From assembly GCA_013400975.1 (NCBI GenBank), contig WBMZ01009442.1, positions 1 to 64,000 on the forward strand: DNA of 64,000 nt, in the 5' to 3' direction. Shown one piece after another: positions 1-12,482 of this stretch. Position 1 is the stretch's first letter. Every line of letters begins with the position of its first letter. Position numbers and translations under genes: made by a program. The DNA is from Atrichornis clamosus (taxonomy: Eukaryota > Chordata > Aves > Passeriformes > Menuridae). Under the pieces are notes generated by a model. That model did not search any database, was not told the origin of the DNA, and worked only from the letters and a program-made list of their open reading frames with translations.

Positions 1-1029
1 CACAAACCCACCACATTATGGAATAAAGTTTCAGAGGAGATCAAACAAATCTAGAGTCTAACCACACTTCAGAAATTTTGCCAACCCCATTTATTTGATA
101 GAGTACATTTTATCATAACCAGAACATCTCCCATTCTTTCCCTAAAGAACATCGCACGGCAAAGAGTTTTATAGAACAGAAAAAGGAAAAGAGCCAGAAC
201 ATCCATAAGGTCTATCATAGACTTCACTGTTGCCCTCTAAGTTACATGGAAAGGGTTCAGGTAATATGGTAGCTGACAGGTAAACGTGCCTAAAATAAGA
301 TTTATGCTATACTTCAGTGGAGGAAAGGAGTTATACAGATAACAGAATTGCTAAACTCACGAATTTTTAAAAACCCAGCACAATAACAACCCTCTTCCAC
401 AAATAATTACATGCTCTTGAACTGTTAAATTGATCAAATCTTCAAAGAACAGATGCAGATATCTCTCTTGTGTAGCTAGTGGGCAATGCTCCAAAAATAG
501 TAACAACACTACTGCAGTGATCTGCAACAGTGTCTTCACTGTCATTGATGCTCTCCTCTACAGCAGTCTAGGGTTCTACTACCATACTATAGCTTAAAAA
601 TTTATTGGGCTCCATCTCCTCTTCTGGATGCTTTCATTATCCAAGAACAAATCCCAAGCCCTTAGTGTTGGCAGAAAAGAAGGATTTGTCTGAAATATTC
701 CTGTTTCCAATGAGAGCTTAATTTAATTTATTGTGAAACAAATGAAATTAAAGAAAACAGCATGTGGTGAAAGGCTTAAATTATAGTGAAAAGTAAAAAG
801 GGAAATTCTAAGCCTACCTTTTTTTTCAGAGAAGCAGCCCTAGACCAGAGTTTGCATTCATCTCACCTGGTCATCAATGCCTGTGCTCATTATCTGGACT
901 TGTTCTGTCACCAGAGGGGAAAAAAACCAACCCAATCCAATGCAGAAATATAGGTTGGAAGTTTTCCGCAGGGAGTAGCTGTCTAGTTCAGGACTGGCAT
1001 CAGCACTAGATCAGGTCAGTGCTGGTTTT
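1..1029. other. Intergenic, no feature recognised
   Basis: AT-rich sequence with no recognised exon or repeat before the CR1 fragment. A 62-codon open frame at 357-545 (minus) has a hydrophobic start but resembles no family I know. Confidence 0.6.
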
Positions 1030-1180
1030 GCCTTGAAAAATCCCAAGGATGGAAGGCCAGGTTGGATGGGGCTTTGAGCAACCTGGTCTAGTTGAAGATG
1101 TCCCTGCCCTGGGGATTGGAAGTTGATGATCTTTAAGGCCTCTTCCAATCCAAACCATTCCATGATTCTATGATTCTATG
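1030..1180 (+). mobile_element. CR1 LINE 3'-end fragment
   Basis: The sequence matches the CR1 3' region, including GGATGGGGCTTTGAGCAACC, CTGGTCTAG and CTTCCAATCCAAACCATTC, and ends in two ATTCTATG-type units (about 1162-1180). The 5' limit is uncertain; diverged CR1 may reach back to about 950. Its ORFs are decayed. Confidence 0.92.
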
Positions 1181-2446
1181 GAGATTTCACAGCCTTTCTG
1201 GGAAGCTTGTGCAGTGGTTTCCAGAAAAAGTCGCCTGCATAGGGTTATGGAATTGGGCAACTCCTCCAATCTGTTTTAAGTGTTCACTGCAGAATGAAGG
1301 AATGGCACCTCAGCCTGGGAGGCCTCCAGGGATTTTGCCAGATGTGGGTGGCCAACATCTGAGGTTTAGCAGGACAGGATATGCCTATCCTAGTTAGGCA
1401 TATTGTAGCATATTGTCTGTGAGTGAGACTCAGCTCTCCTAATTTTAGATACGGAAAAGTTTGAGTGTTGAGTCTAAGACCATCACACAGACTCCTTCCT
1501 TGATCATGGGAGAAATATTTCCAAACAGTAATTTGTCCCATCCTAAAGCAGATGTCTCTGAGGTAGAATAAACTGTCTTCAGGAGATATGCCCTTTTTAT
1601 CAGCTATGATGGAGGAGCAGGTGAGCAATTTAGAATATTGATATACACTCCAGATTGCAGATATTTTGCAGGTATTTTCAAATCAGATAGTCCAAAATTT
1701 AGGAATAAAAACTCTTCCACCCACAGATTTATATATACATGCATATAAATCTCAAAAAACCATGAATCCTGGTTATCATATCATTAAAAATTATAGAACT
1801 TTAACAATGCTTTTCATCCACAGAAAGAACTCTTGTGCTGAAATATGGCTCAGACCTTAATTTTCAAAAAATATATCTCTAAAGAGATCACAGGAGACAA
1901 TAATAGAAATTAAATACTTTGAGGCTTAATTTATATTTTCGACTTCTCCTGTTTGTGGGAAAAATACCACAGTCATAAACAGCTTTTCTGTGTAATTATT
2001 TTCAAAGATGCACACATTTCTGAAGGAATTAAATTTCAGTGTGTGTAGACTGTGCAGCTGAAAGAGTCCAGTGTGCAGTGACACATAAACAGTGCATGCT
2101 GAGATTCATAGTTTTGTCTATATATAAACTTATAATTTAGCTTTTTAACATTTAACAATCCAATAAGAGAAGGCAAGTGCTTTTCTAGCACCCTAAGTCA
2201 CTCAACTGGGAATAATCTAGTTAAAGAAAGTATATTTAATACAGCTAGTGAAGATTTTTTTAAAGGGTCACCAAACAAAAAGGCAATTTATTACTTTTTT
2301 TTGTATGTACCCTCTTGTTCTGCTTAACTGCCCCATGACTGAGTGGTGCTACTGCTATTTGCAGCCTCTGTCTCATTTAGTGAAGGTAATGCAAAATAGT
2401 TTAGTTTAGTTTCGTTTAAATGAAGCAGAACAAGCCATGACTTCAA

Positions 2447-2465
2447 GGGTGGGAGTGGGGGAGGG
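2447..2465 (+). other. Canonical G-quadruplex motif
   Basis: GGGTGGGAGTGGGGGAGGG: four G-runs of three or more with loops of 1, 3 and 1 bases. It is intergenic, with no gene nearby that it could regulate. Confidence 0.6.
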
Positions 2466-5105
2466 AGAGAATTCCAGTTTCTAAAAAGGATGCTGGTAAA
2501 ACAAGCAACAGCAGCATGGGTGTGACACCTCTGTTGTGGGCTAAAAATACTGTACAGTGTCAAACTGATAATTCGGTTTTAAGGAAGAAGCTCCCAAAAT
2601 CATATATTTTTATGACTGCAGTCCTGCTTACTGTTCCTTTCCCTTTATGCCCGATGTTTGTTCACATAAAATGAACACTACTATGCCAAGCATCATTACA
2701 AGATTTTAAATTCTTCCTAAATAATTCTTCTGCCAATAGAGTACTAATTTTCTTTCCAGATAGTATGGACAAAGACACTGTGTGTAACCCAGGTCTTGGC
2801 TGGCAGTTTGTAGCTTGGATTAATGACTGTTGATGGAAACAGGACATGCAGTAGCATCCCTATCACAAACCATAAAGATCTGATACTCAGTGGAATGAGC
2901 AACAGAGTAAAACATTATTCCATGCAGTCATTTTAAACGGATGTAGAGTTTTGGATTCTTATTTGTGGTGAGTATTTTCCTGTAGATGGTGTGACAAGCT
3001 CAGTCACTGACCACAGGACAGATCTGTGGTATATGAAAAACTACTTTATAGACAGATGTCAACTGCCTTGGGCCTCTCCTTAAGCATAGTGGTAGTATCC
3101 AAGTCACTGTGGTTTGGCAGGTTGAGCTCTTGGTTCAGACAGGTCTTCAGTGAACTCTTCACCTTTTTTCTAGGCCTCTTCAATTTATTTGGCCTGTAAA
3201 TTAGTAATAAGGATTTATCAACCAGCCCTGCTGACCATACACTGACATAGAAAAACCTCAAAATATTATATTAATATATCCCTTTATTTACATTATTAGA
3301 TAAATAGATATCCTCTGTTTTCCTGGTCTTCTTAAGTATGTATTTTTCTCTATTTTCTATGACCAGAATAAACATCATAACTGAAATCTTGATCTTCTAG
3401 CTCTGAACAAGATATTAAAACAAGGAGAACATTACTGTCTCTGCAGCTACTTTTATATCCTCCCTGCTAGAGTTTCCTGGGGGTTTACCAGACACCTATC
3501 AAACAGTACCACAATACCTACCCTTGGGCATAGTTAAAACCAAAGGGCTGGCTGAAAAACAGTAATTCCAGCTCATGGAACACACTGAGGTTTCAAAGCC
3601 TGTTCTAACAGGAACAAAACCACTACCTTCTTTTAAATTTGGAGGAAGGAAAAAAACCTGTTCCAGGAGACAAGCTGGAATATTGTCTATAACCTACAGA
3701 TTTGTTACTTGCCTTAGGCCAAAAAAGAGCTAAACTTGGCTCCCCACAAGGAACCAGGCAGTGAAGAAGTTGACTTTAAGCTTCCCTTCTTCCAGGTAGG
3801 TGCTTTTCTCTCCCCAGTACACTCCTGAACCTGATAAGCCCATTCATCACATTTTCAGAGAATACCGGTATGTTTTACAAAATGCTTTGTTTTTAATAAA
3901 ATCACCATCATGGAAGAAAAGCACTAATTGAAGCTTTGAAGCAAATATATCTGGAGAGAGCAGAATAAACTGCCCCTCAGAGGCTTGGCCTCCTGTTCTA
4001 CACACAGTTGCCAATGTCAAAAGCAGTCATACAAGGTTACTGGTTTCAGTCAGACAGGCGTCAACATTTCAGGACACACATAACAGAATATTTGGGGCTT
4101 TTACAAGCATAAGTACTTTGGGATGCCAGCTCAGTCCTCTGCCTTTCCTTACTTCAGATTTATGGTCAGCAAGCCTAACCACAAACGAGGGCTCTTTCAG
4201 CCAGGCAAGTATTCACACCTGACGTCTCAGCACTAAAATACAGCCATACTTCCAGGGTTTAATTCGCTTTCAACCTCAGCTGCACAGGAGTTCCCAGTGC
4301 TACAAATCACTGGCCCTTTTGACAGAGGCAGACTTGGTATTTTCATGCTGTGTATCTCTGGTTTTCTCTTTCAAAAAGTTCTAGTAAAATGGGATGACAA
4401 CTGAGTATTTTACGAGGTGAAAAAAACAGTGAGAATATGGTACTCAAATTATTCCACCACAAAACTCCGTCAATCATGCTAATCAAAATATAAAATTTAC
4501 CTATCCTTAGTTGATTTCTTAACCCTGATTCCCAGCTTCATTAAGTCTTCTTCATTTCCTTTCATATAGTGTTCAAAACAGTTTTAACCTAATCTGACAT
4601 TAAGATAAATATTTCAAAAGATACGAGAATATGTTGCCAGATATAGGAAGAAAGATCATTGTATTGAAATGGCTGGTAGTCAAATGGATTCTCCAGTGTG
4701 TGAAAAAGTTTTTGTTTTATGTAACTCATTAAAAAATTTACTCAGCTGTAAGAGTACAGTGATTTGAAACTGGGCTTTCACAACTCTGTGTATTAAAGAA
4801 TTGTGTAGATTTTTGAGGAAACAGATTAGATCAAGAAACCATGCCTGTAAGGTGCTGCTATACTGAGAGTTTATAGACTGTCTGCATAGTAATCTTTGAT
4901 AAAGTATGTATTCTTTAGCAGTAAGACTAAATACTCTCAAAGTTTCCAAGAACGCATTGACAGCACTGAACTGCTTAGAGCTTTGCATTGAGCTAATCCC
5001 CCAGTGAACTTAAAATCTGTCATGTAAATCACATTCCTTAGTTTGCTCACTGAAGTAAATAAAAAACCTTGTTTCAGGATTTTGAGAAACAATTATTCAA
5101 ATGCA

Positions 5106-5139
<34 letters not shown>
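5106..5139. repeat. (AAT)n microsatellite
   Basis: About eleven uninterrupted AAT units over 34 bp. Confidence 0.97.
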
Positions 5140-5140
<1 letters not shown>

Positions 5141-7444
5141 AGAAATTGAGTACAAGAAATAGAAAATACGGTATACTGTCTTGTAAAAATACTCTATGGT
5201 TTGAACAACAATATTTCAGCAGAAATCTGTGAATAGATTTAGTTAATCCAAACTATTTTTAACCTTGTGCTTTTATAATTAAGGAAGTTAAAGGTAGGGA
5301 ATATTTTTCCATATTTTAGGGGGCTCATAAGGCTTTGTATGTTGAGTATTCACAAAGACTGAGAAGAATTTATGCACATTGAATTTTTATTTAGTATTCA
5401 GCCTTTTTTTCCCCCATTCTTAAATGTCATCACATTCCTTTAACAGTTTTTAAAGTATATCATCTTTTAACAGTAAATCAGAGTAAATTCCTGACCATTA
5501 TAGTTGTAAACACAGAATTTTCATTACCTGAAGCATATTGTTATTTTGATTTTAACATATAAACAAAATCATGTTTGCTTCTTGGTCACCTTAGTAAACT
5601 CAGATGAAGAAGTCGCTGCTATGTGAGACCAAGCGTATTTTGCCTCAGCCTAAATGTAGTTCAAATCCCTTTGTGTTCACTGTTTATCTATAATGTACAT
5701 TTTGTTACCTTTAGTGATTATGTCTTTGAATTTTTTTTTCTGTTTTTGAAATGTCCTCCTGTTGTCTATGTTATGCAATTAATTACTTGCTAATAACAAT
5801 GAATTTGACTCAGCCAAGATGGTAGTGAAGTAAGTGGCTGTTGAACTGACAGTGAAGGCCTTGGTTCCCAGGCCTCCAGCCAACTCAGACTAAGCAGATT
5901 AAAGAAGTAACTTGCTCAGTATTGATGAAAGATGGGGAAAGGTCGTATTCAGATATTATCTCTTCTCCCCCCTTTTTCATGTAAGCACCTCATATGCAAT
6001 TGGTATGTCTTCAAATACAGAGAGATACTGTGAGAGGACATCACAAACTCTTAGCTCCCTCCTAAATAACCTTCATTATCTAAAACTAGGTTATGTGCCA
6101 GCTTCCATGTTTAGTAGTAGCTCCCTTGTTTAGTGCAAGGCATCAGTGCGTCAGTCCTGCTTTGTAGGAGTGTACAATGGTGAAGTGGAGTTTCCAAACT
6201 CCAGCTGAACCTTTTCAAGCAGAAGGAACCTGTGTTTTTCTTGGTTGGCAGGCCTAACCTGTCCTTGTGTGTACTTGGGGAACACCAGCAGTACAGCTGT
6301 GTTGGCTGCCAGCCATCAACCGCCTAGTTCACAGGAGAGAATTGATGAACTCTCTTGGATTTAACCCCATTCAAACTTAAACATGAGCTTAATCCCAGTA
6401 AAGTCAGTGGTGCTTAAACATATACAGAAAGCTAAGCATGGGTTGGCAAAACAAAAATGGTTCCAGGAGAAGAACTTCATCTTTTCTACTGCCTGCTGCT
6501 TTGGCTTCTCAACTTTCAACCAGGTGGGTCCAACAATAGCTTCAGGATTTACTGGCCAACCTTCCATTCCTCTCTTGGAGAAAGTTCACATTTATTTTAT
6601 TTTCATTGCTAAATCAGAGTAAAGTCTAATTTAAATTGGCAAAGTACTTCATGAAATGGAATGGAATTTCCTTCTTCTGCCCAGTTGTAATAATGACTTA
6701 CAGTTGAGTTTAAGTAAAAGATAATTATATTTTTATTAATCTAAGTGAAACTTGTTAGCAACACTAAAGAGTCAGACTAGAAATGGTGTTGCTTCATGCT
6801 GCCCAAATGGGTAATAAAATGCTATTATTTCCCTTTCAAAGTGCTGTAATGACTTTTTTCCACTCATTTATGTGGTATCCCATTACATGTTCCCTGAATG
6901 TGCAGAGCAGGGGCATTCTGCTGACATATTCCTGCCATGAGATTCTATGAATATTCACACTTATCTACAATATAAATATTTCTCTCACTTGTAGCTAAAA
7001 ATTCAGTATTTAGTGCTCTTCTCTGGTGAAAGTAAAGGGGCCTTGTGACATGACAAGAATGTGTGATTAGTGTTGGAAATGTGTTGTCAGTCGAACTTTT
7101 CACCCTGATTAAGGAAAAATATTTATGAATGAAGGCAGTAGGATAATATAACCACATTGCATTTCTCACTTAACTGATTAGGTAAGTGGTCTTCAAGACA
7201 GATTATAAAAAAATGAATATACATACATTGCTATCAGGCTGTTCTTGATCAGAATAATTTATTATAAGGTTATAAATATCAACTCCTGCTCCTCATCTTT
7301 CATACCACACAGAATAAGGCAGAGTAGCTTGTGGACTGTAGCCTAATTCAACCCAACCTTTAGGTTGTATATGAAGAGTCTTTAAATTAAGAAAAAGATT
7401 GTTAAGATTACAGGATTTTTTTTTTTGTGGTGGGTGTTTAATCC

Positions 7445-7735
7445 TCTTGGAGGGAGGGGAGAGGAGAAGGTGGGTGGGGCTATTATACAGCACCCCCTTC
7501 CTGCCACTCAGCCCTTTTCCCTGTCTTCTGCAGCCCCACTGCTGGGAGGTACTTTCCACCCCCAGTGCTGAACTGTGGTTAACCCTTTGGGACACCACAA
7601 ACCAACTCCTACTGAAAGTATTGTCATCATCTTTCTCTGTCATCATCTTCAGAGAAAAAAAAAAACACACAAAAAAACCCCCAAAAACCCTAAACAAACA
7701 AACAAACAGACCAAAACCAACCAAACAAAAAAGCC
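7445..7735. repeat. Low-complexity block: purine-rich then A/C-rich
   Basis: A G-rich purine run at about 7449-7480 is followed by ordinary sequence, then A11 at 7655-7665 and an A/C-rich stretch with AAAC units at 7690-7708 that continues to 7735. Long open frames appear on both strands because of the skewed composition, not because of coding. Confidence 0.8.
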
Positions 7736-10634
7736 CCCACCATGACCTGGCCTTCTCAGATTTTATATAGTCTCATTTTGCCTAATTTTCACATATATGA
7801 GGCAAGTTATTCAGCTCTGTCATGTTTCTGATATTTCTTGGTACAAATTTTATCTTCTCTAATTTGCAACTCTTTCACCTTACTATTCCCACTCACAACC
7901 TGCATAAGTAGTTACTCTCTCTGATAACATTGTTTAGCTATCCACAAGTGTAAATATTTTTCCTCCCTCTTCCTTCCATAAATGCCTTTCCTAAGCTGTG
8001 TACTTTAAAATCTACTAACAAGTTTCAGTTGGTTACATGCAATTGTCCTTTTAATGATTTTTTTTGCATTCACTTTTGTTACCATTTGTATTGAGTTATA
8101 CATATAAATACACACATTTTTATTTTATTTTATTTATTAAAAAACCCAACAAAAATTAAAATGGAACACCTATACTGGAGTACAACAGAGGATATATGCT
8201 ACAGATTGATAAGACCCTGATCTCACCTGTGATACTCATTACTATACAGTAATTGTTGCTTAAACATCAGCACAGTCTCATATGAAGTTCTTGCCCAAGT
8301 AGTTGTGCAGGATTATCCCCCATTTCACCGCTCTCAGCACGTCCTTGTGTGTCCTGCCTTTAACCAAGCATTGATGCTGTCAAACGCCTCTTTTCTCAGT
8401 CACCCCCCATGAAGAAGAGATCAGGCTGCTGGCTGGGAAAGCTGGGGAAAGATACTGTACTTGATCAGATGGATCTGTGGGAAGGAATGGAAAAGACCAG
8501 TTGTGTCACCTGCCAGACTTCAGGTCCCCCAGTGGACCATCCTATTCAGATGGGGTTTTTTCCTTACAGGGGATGTGAGCAGCTAGCACAGGGTGAAAGC
8601 TACTATCCAGTTTTCCAACAAAGTGGATTTTACTGGGAAAGTTCTGACTCACTCAAAATAAAGCCTTGCACAAATTCAATGAAACAGTGATTGGGAAAGT
8701 GTTTTCTGCCCAAGAATGAAATTTCTGCTCAAAACTACAGACTGAATAGCCAAAAACCTAACTCTGGGTGGTCTCCTAAAATGAGGGAGGTCTGGGGCTC
8801 AAACCCTTGTTCCAGCCCAGGTTCTGCTCACCAAGCATGAAGGTATGCAGGTCCAAAAGCCAGAAAATGATGAAATGATGTCTGAAAGTCAAACTTCTAA
8901 TTTTCTATAGCTTGTTATCATAGACTACTGTAGAAATTTTTCACTCAATAGGGCCCAATAATTACTTTCACTTGATCATTTATGTAAAGTTTAGTTTGCC
9001 ATAACTACACATACACTTGGTTCAGTTGAATTAATCATTTATATATTAAAACTATGTATCCATGCCACAGTGCTAGAACATGCTTCCTTGTTTGATACTG
9101 GAATGTGTTGTTAAATTTGAGAATATTTCTAAATAACTGGCATAATAACAACTACATTAGGCTACTCAAGCACTGTTCAGTATATTTACTTTAGAGTCTT
9201 TAAGGTGATGTAAAATACACTTTGATAAAAAATAAAATCTGAAACCCCACTGTACTTCAGTCCACCCCCCGAGACGTCACACACAGCAATTTCTGCTAAA
9301 TGACTCGATGGCTCCTGTGCCTTCCCAGCAGTTTGTCAAAAAGTCTCTGGAGGATATTGTGTGTGATTATAGCCCAGAATTACAGCCTCTAGGAAGGCAA
9401 ACCTCTCTCTTGGTACATCATTCCAGCAGTCACGCCAGCCCTGTGCTCCTGTAGTAGGAATTGTACCACAGTGGGAGCAAAAGGAAGAGAGCCTGGGAAC
9501 TCCTGACATGAAGTCCCAAGGGGCAGCCTGCAAAGGCTTTTTACTGCAAGGCTGGGCGTTGTTGCATCTATTGTTATATACACTGAATTTACAATATTGA
9601 GCTGTGGATAAACTTTCTTCTCTAATAACTTCTTACACTAGAGATAAACACAGCATAATTTCTGTTAACTTGAGTTTGCCCATGACCTTTACTCAACATG
9701 ATGTAGACTCAAGAGATATTAGCCCTCCAGGAAGTTTGGTTGGACAGGTATAGCCAAGTGCTAGCTTCACTAAGGAACTTGGGTGGCGGCACCTTTATCA
9801 TCTGACTTGACCTGTCAGTGTTCTGCCTCTGAAATGCAGTAAGATAGTCTTTACAGATTACTTGGGGAACCTGTGTTCCTCAGAGCAGATTTAACATGGT
9901 AAAATTACTTTCTAACTTTGCTTCCAAATACCTGGTTCCAGACAGTCAGGTTTGTGTACAGACAAGATAAAACATATCTGAGGATTAAGGGGATAGCTAA
10001 CAAAGTGCTCATGCTATCCTGCTATAAACTAAATCTTGTAACTGTACAAGCAGGACTAGGACTACTGAACTCACCAGAGGAAGGAAGAATGGGAGATTAA
10101 CCCCTGGAGCTCATTCAAATTAAGGTCCCGATTCTGCAGCCAAGTTCCCTAGTGCTAATACGGTTTCTGCTTGCGCTTCCATTGGCAAATGGGGACTTAG
10201 TTACACACTTCTGTTAGAACTAAACAGAATTTGACAGTGCAACCTTTTCCTTATGCTAGAAACCTAATAACGTGTGCCAAATATGCAAGATAAAAGAATA
10301 TAACAGAACTGACACAGTATAAAAATAGTAAGCATACATTTTTATAACTACATATTTTTTCAGCTGATCCCATCCAGTCCATCTTTCTTCAAATAATCAT
10401 CATTAATCAAATACAAATATAGGCCCCATGGGTCTAACACAGATTTAAAGCTAAGCACATGTGTTAGTGTTTGTTGGTCTGGAGTCTTAATTGTCACAGT
10501 TCTATTGAAATACATTCTACAATAGGTTTTTTCCTTCCACGTCCCCCTCCTTCCACCCAACAAATCAAATTACAGAGGGAAAGATCTAATCATTTTGAAG
10601 AATGTTTTCATAAATGAAATATAGTCTTACCCCA

Positions 10635-10655
10635 CAAAAAAAGAAAAAAAAAAAA
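10635..10655. repeat. A-rich tract
   Basis: A7-G-A12 between CCAC and CCAG. Confidence 0.85.
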
Positions 10656-12424
10656 ACCAGAACAAATCTGCTTTTGCCATTGTCCATAGCCACTAAAGTC
10701 AAGTCTTGCTGTAAATTTTGCAGGTGGACAGCAGCTCCAGTCACATGCAGTGCAGAAATGGTTACAGAGAAAACAAGTGCACAAAGCATAGGTTCACACA
10801 AGTAAGAAGCAGGAGCGAGGGTTGATGTAGCTTGCTGCTCCCTTAGGCAGTTCCTCCGAAGACACCAGAGGTGCAGCAGCCTTCTGATGAACAGCATGTG
10901 CCTGGATTTGGGCTCAGAACAAAGAGCCAATCTGTACTCTCAGTTGTCAAAATGTACCCCATGCATCTGCGATTGCTGGAAAAAAAGCTCATTGATTTCA
11001 GATATAAGCTCAGGGCTGTGCTTTTGCACAACTCAGTACATAAACAGATTTATTTTTACAGAAGTTTTCAGATGTATACACATTCATATCATTAGATCCA
11101 TACGTATACTTTGGTTCTGTATATACATCCATAAGCTTCATTCATATGGATACATAGAGGAGAATTACTTCTCAAGCCACAACTATAAATGAACAACAAA
11201 GCCTGATAACCCTTGGCACCCCAACACGCTCAAAGAATCTAAGAAAGCAGAAAGAAACATGAGAGCAGAATATGGCCTTCCCCGCTCTTCATGAGAAGTC
11301 TGGACTATGCCATTGCCATGGTCCCAGGCTGTCATAGCATCCTCAAACACAGCTTTTTGTGAAAGTCTCCTTTCTGCAACAGGCTCCAGCGTTTCACATT
11401 CCTCCTCTCCACAAAAGAGCCTTTGGATATGCAAAATCAGCCAGCCCCTGTTATTTTTCTTTCCATCTCTAACGTTGTTGACACATATTTTGTTCCCAGC
11501 TGCCCTGTGACTTATTGTAGCAGGAAGATCTGCCATTTTCTAACGTCCCTGTGATAAATCCTTCAGGGAACTGCATTTTGGACATTCCATTTGTACGGAA
11601 GTACACTTTTAACACTTTGGGGAAAACCAGACACCTTCATGCTATTTTAAGTCATTCATGCTCTTGAAGAAGGATTTGTGCAGGGAACACTTCAGCATAG
11701 AGTAAACTCTCTACCTTTCCCTTAGGGTCACAACATTGGGTTAAGAGCAGGGATACAGATTTCCGGGCAAATAGCAAGTGAGTTTGCAGGTTCACATGGT
11801 CTGTTTTCCACACACCTTGTGCAAACCTCAGACATTACTGGAAAGGAAGATTAATTACTCAGGTTCTGTCAGATCAAGGAGCAAGGCCCTCCATAAGGAA
11901 AAATTGTGTAGAGGTTAAGGGTCGAGGTATGCTTCAAATGTTCCCAGTTATCTATTTTATTATGAACCAAAGACAAGAGCAGAAAAGGATTTCTTAATTC
12001 CATTCCTCTTCTCTCTTCTTGTAGTAGGGGGATTTGCTTAATTCTTTACAGCTGACCCAGTCCTTCCAATCTGACAGTCCTTGTGCAGAGTTTACGGCAT
12101 GCAGCTGTAGCCCTTCTGCTCAGGGTAGGAGTGTTAACCCTTCCCCTGACAGTCCCTGGACTGGTTATTATACACAGTTCATCACACGAATCTGATTTGA
12201 GACACCGCCAGATGGTTGTTATTTAGGTGAAAGCAGACCCAGAACAACAGTCCAAAACACTACAGGGTGAGTTTCTAAACTACTAATTTGTGATCAGAAG
12301 TTGGAAGGAAGAAATATGTTGGCATGAAGAAGGGCATGGATGAGAACTGTATGTTCTCTCGGCCCTTTGCCTTCCTTTTGAAAAACTTCCAAACTGCAGT
12401 TGAGAGCTTTTCTTCCTTTGTCTT

Positions 12425-12482
12425 ATTTGGGGGCTTGGGTGGGTTTGTTGGTTTTTTTGTTGTGTGTGAGTTTTTTTTTAAA
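12425..12482. repeat. G/T-rich low-complexity stretch
   Basis: Runs of GGGTGGG, TTGTTGG and poly-T with almost no A or C on the plus strand. Confidence 0.75.

Larger units (their letters stand above)
1181..7444. other. Intergenic, no gene recognised
   Basis: It contains the G-quadruplex motif at 2447 and the (AAT)n microsatellite at 5106. All open frames are short, overlap on both strands and lack recognisable domains. Confidence 0.6.

Noticed and set aside
6938..6952. GATTCTATGAATATT, similar to a CR1 tail unit
   Set aside because: The flanking sequence has no CR1 similarity, so the match is probably coincidental.
7293..7770. Overlapping open frames of 143 and 123 codons on opposite strands
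   Set aside because: They are produced by A/C-rich and purine-rich low-complexity DNA; the translations are runs of F, K, P and N.
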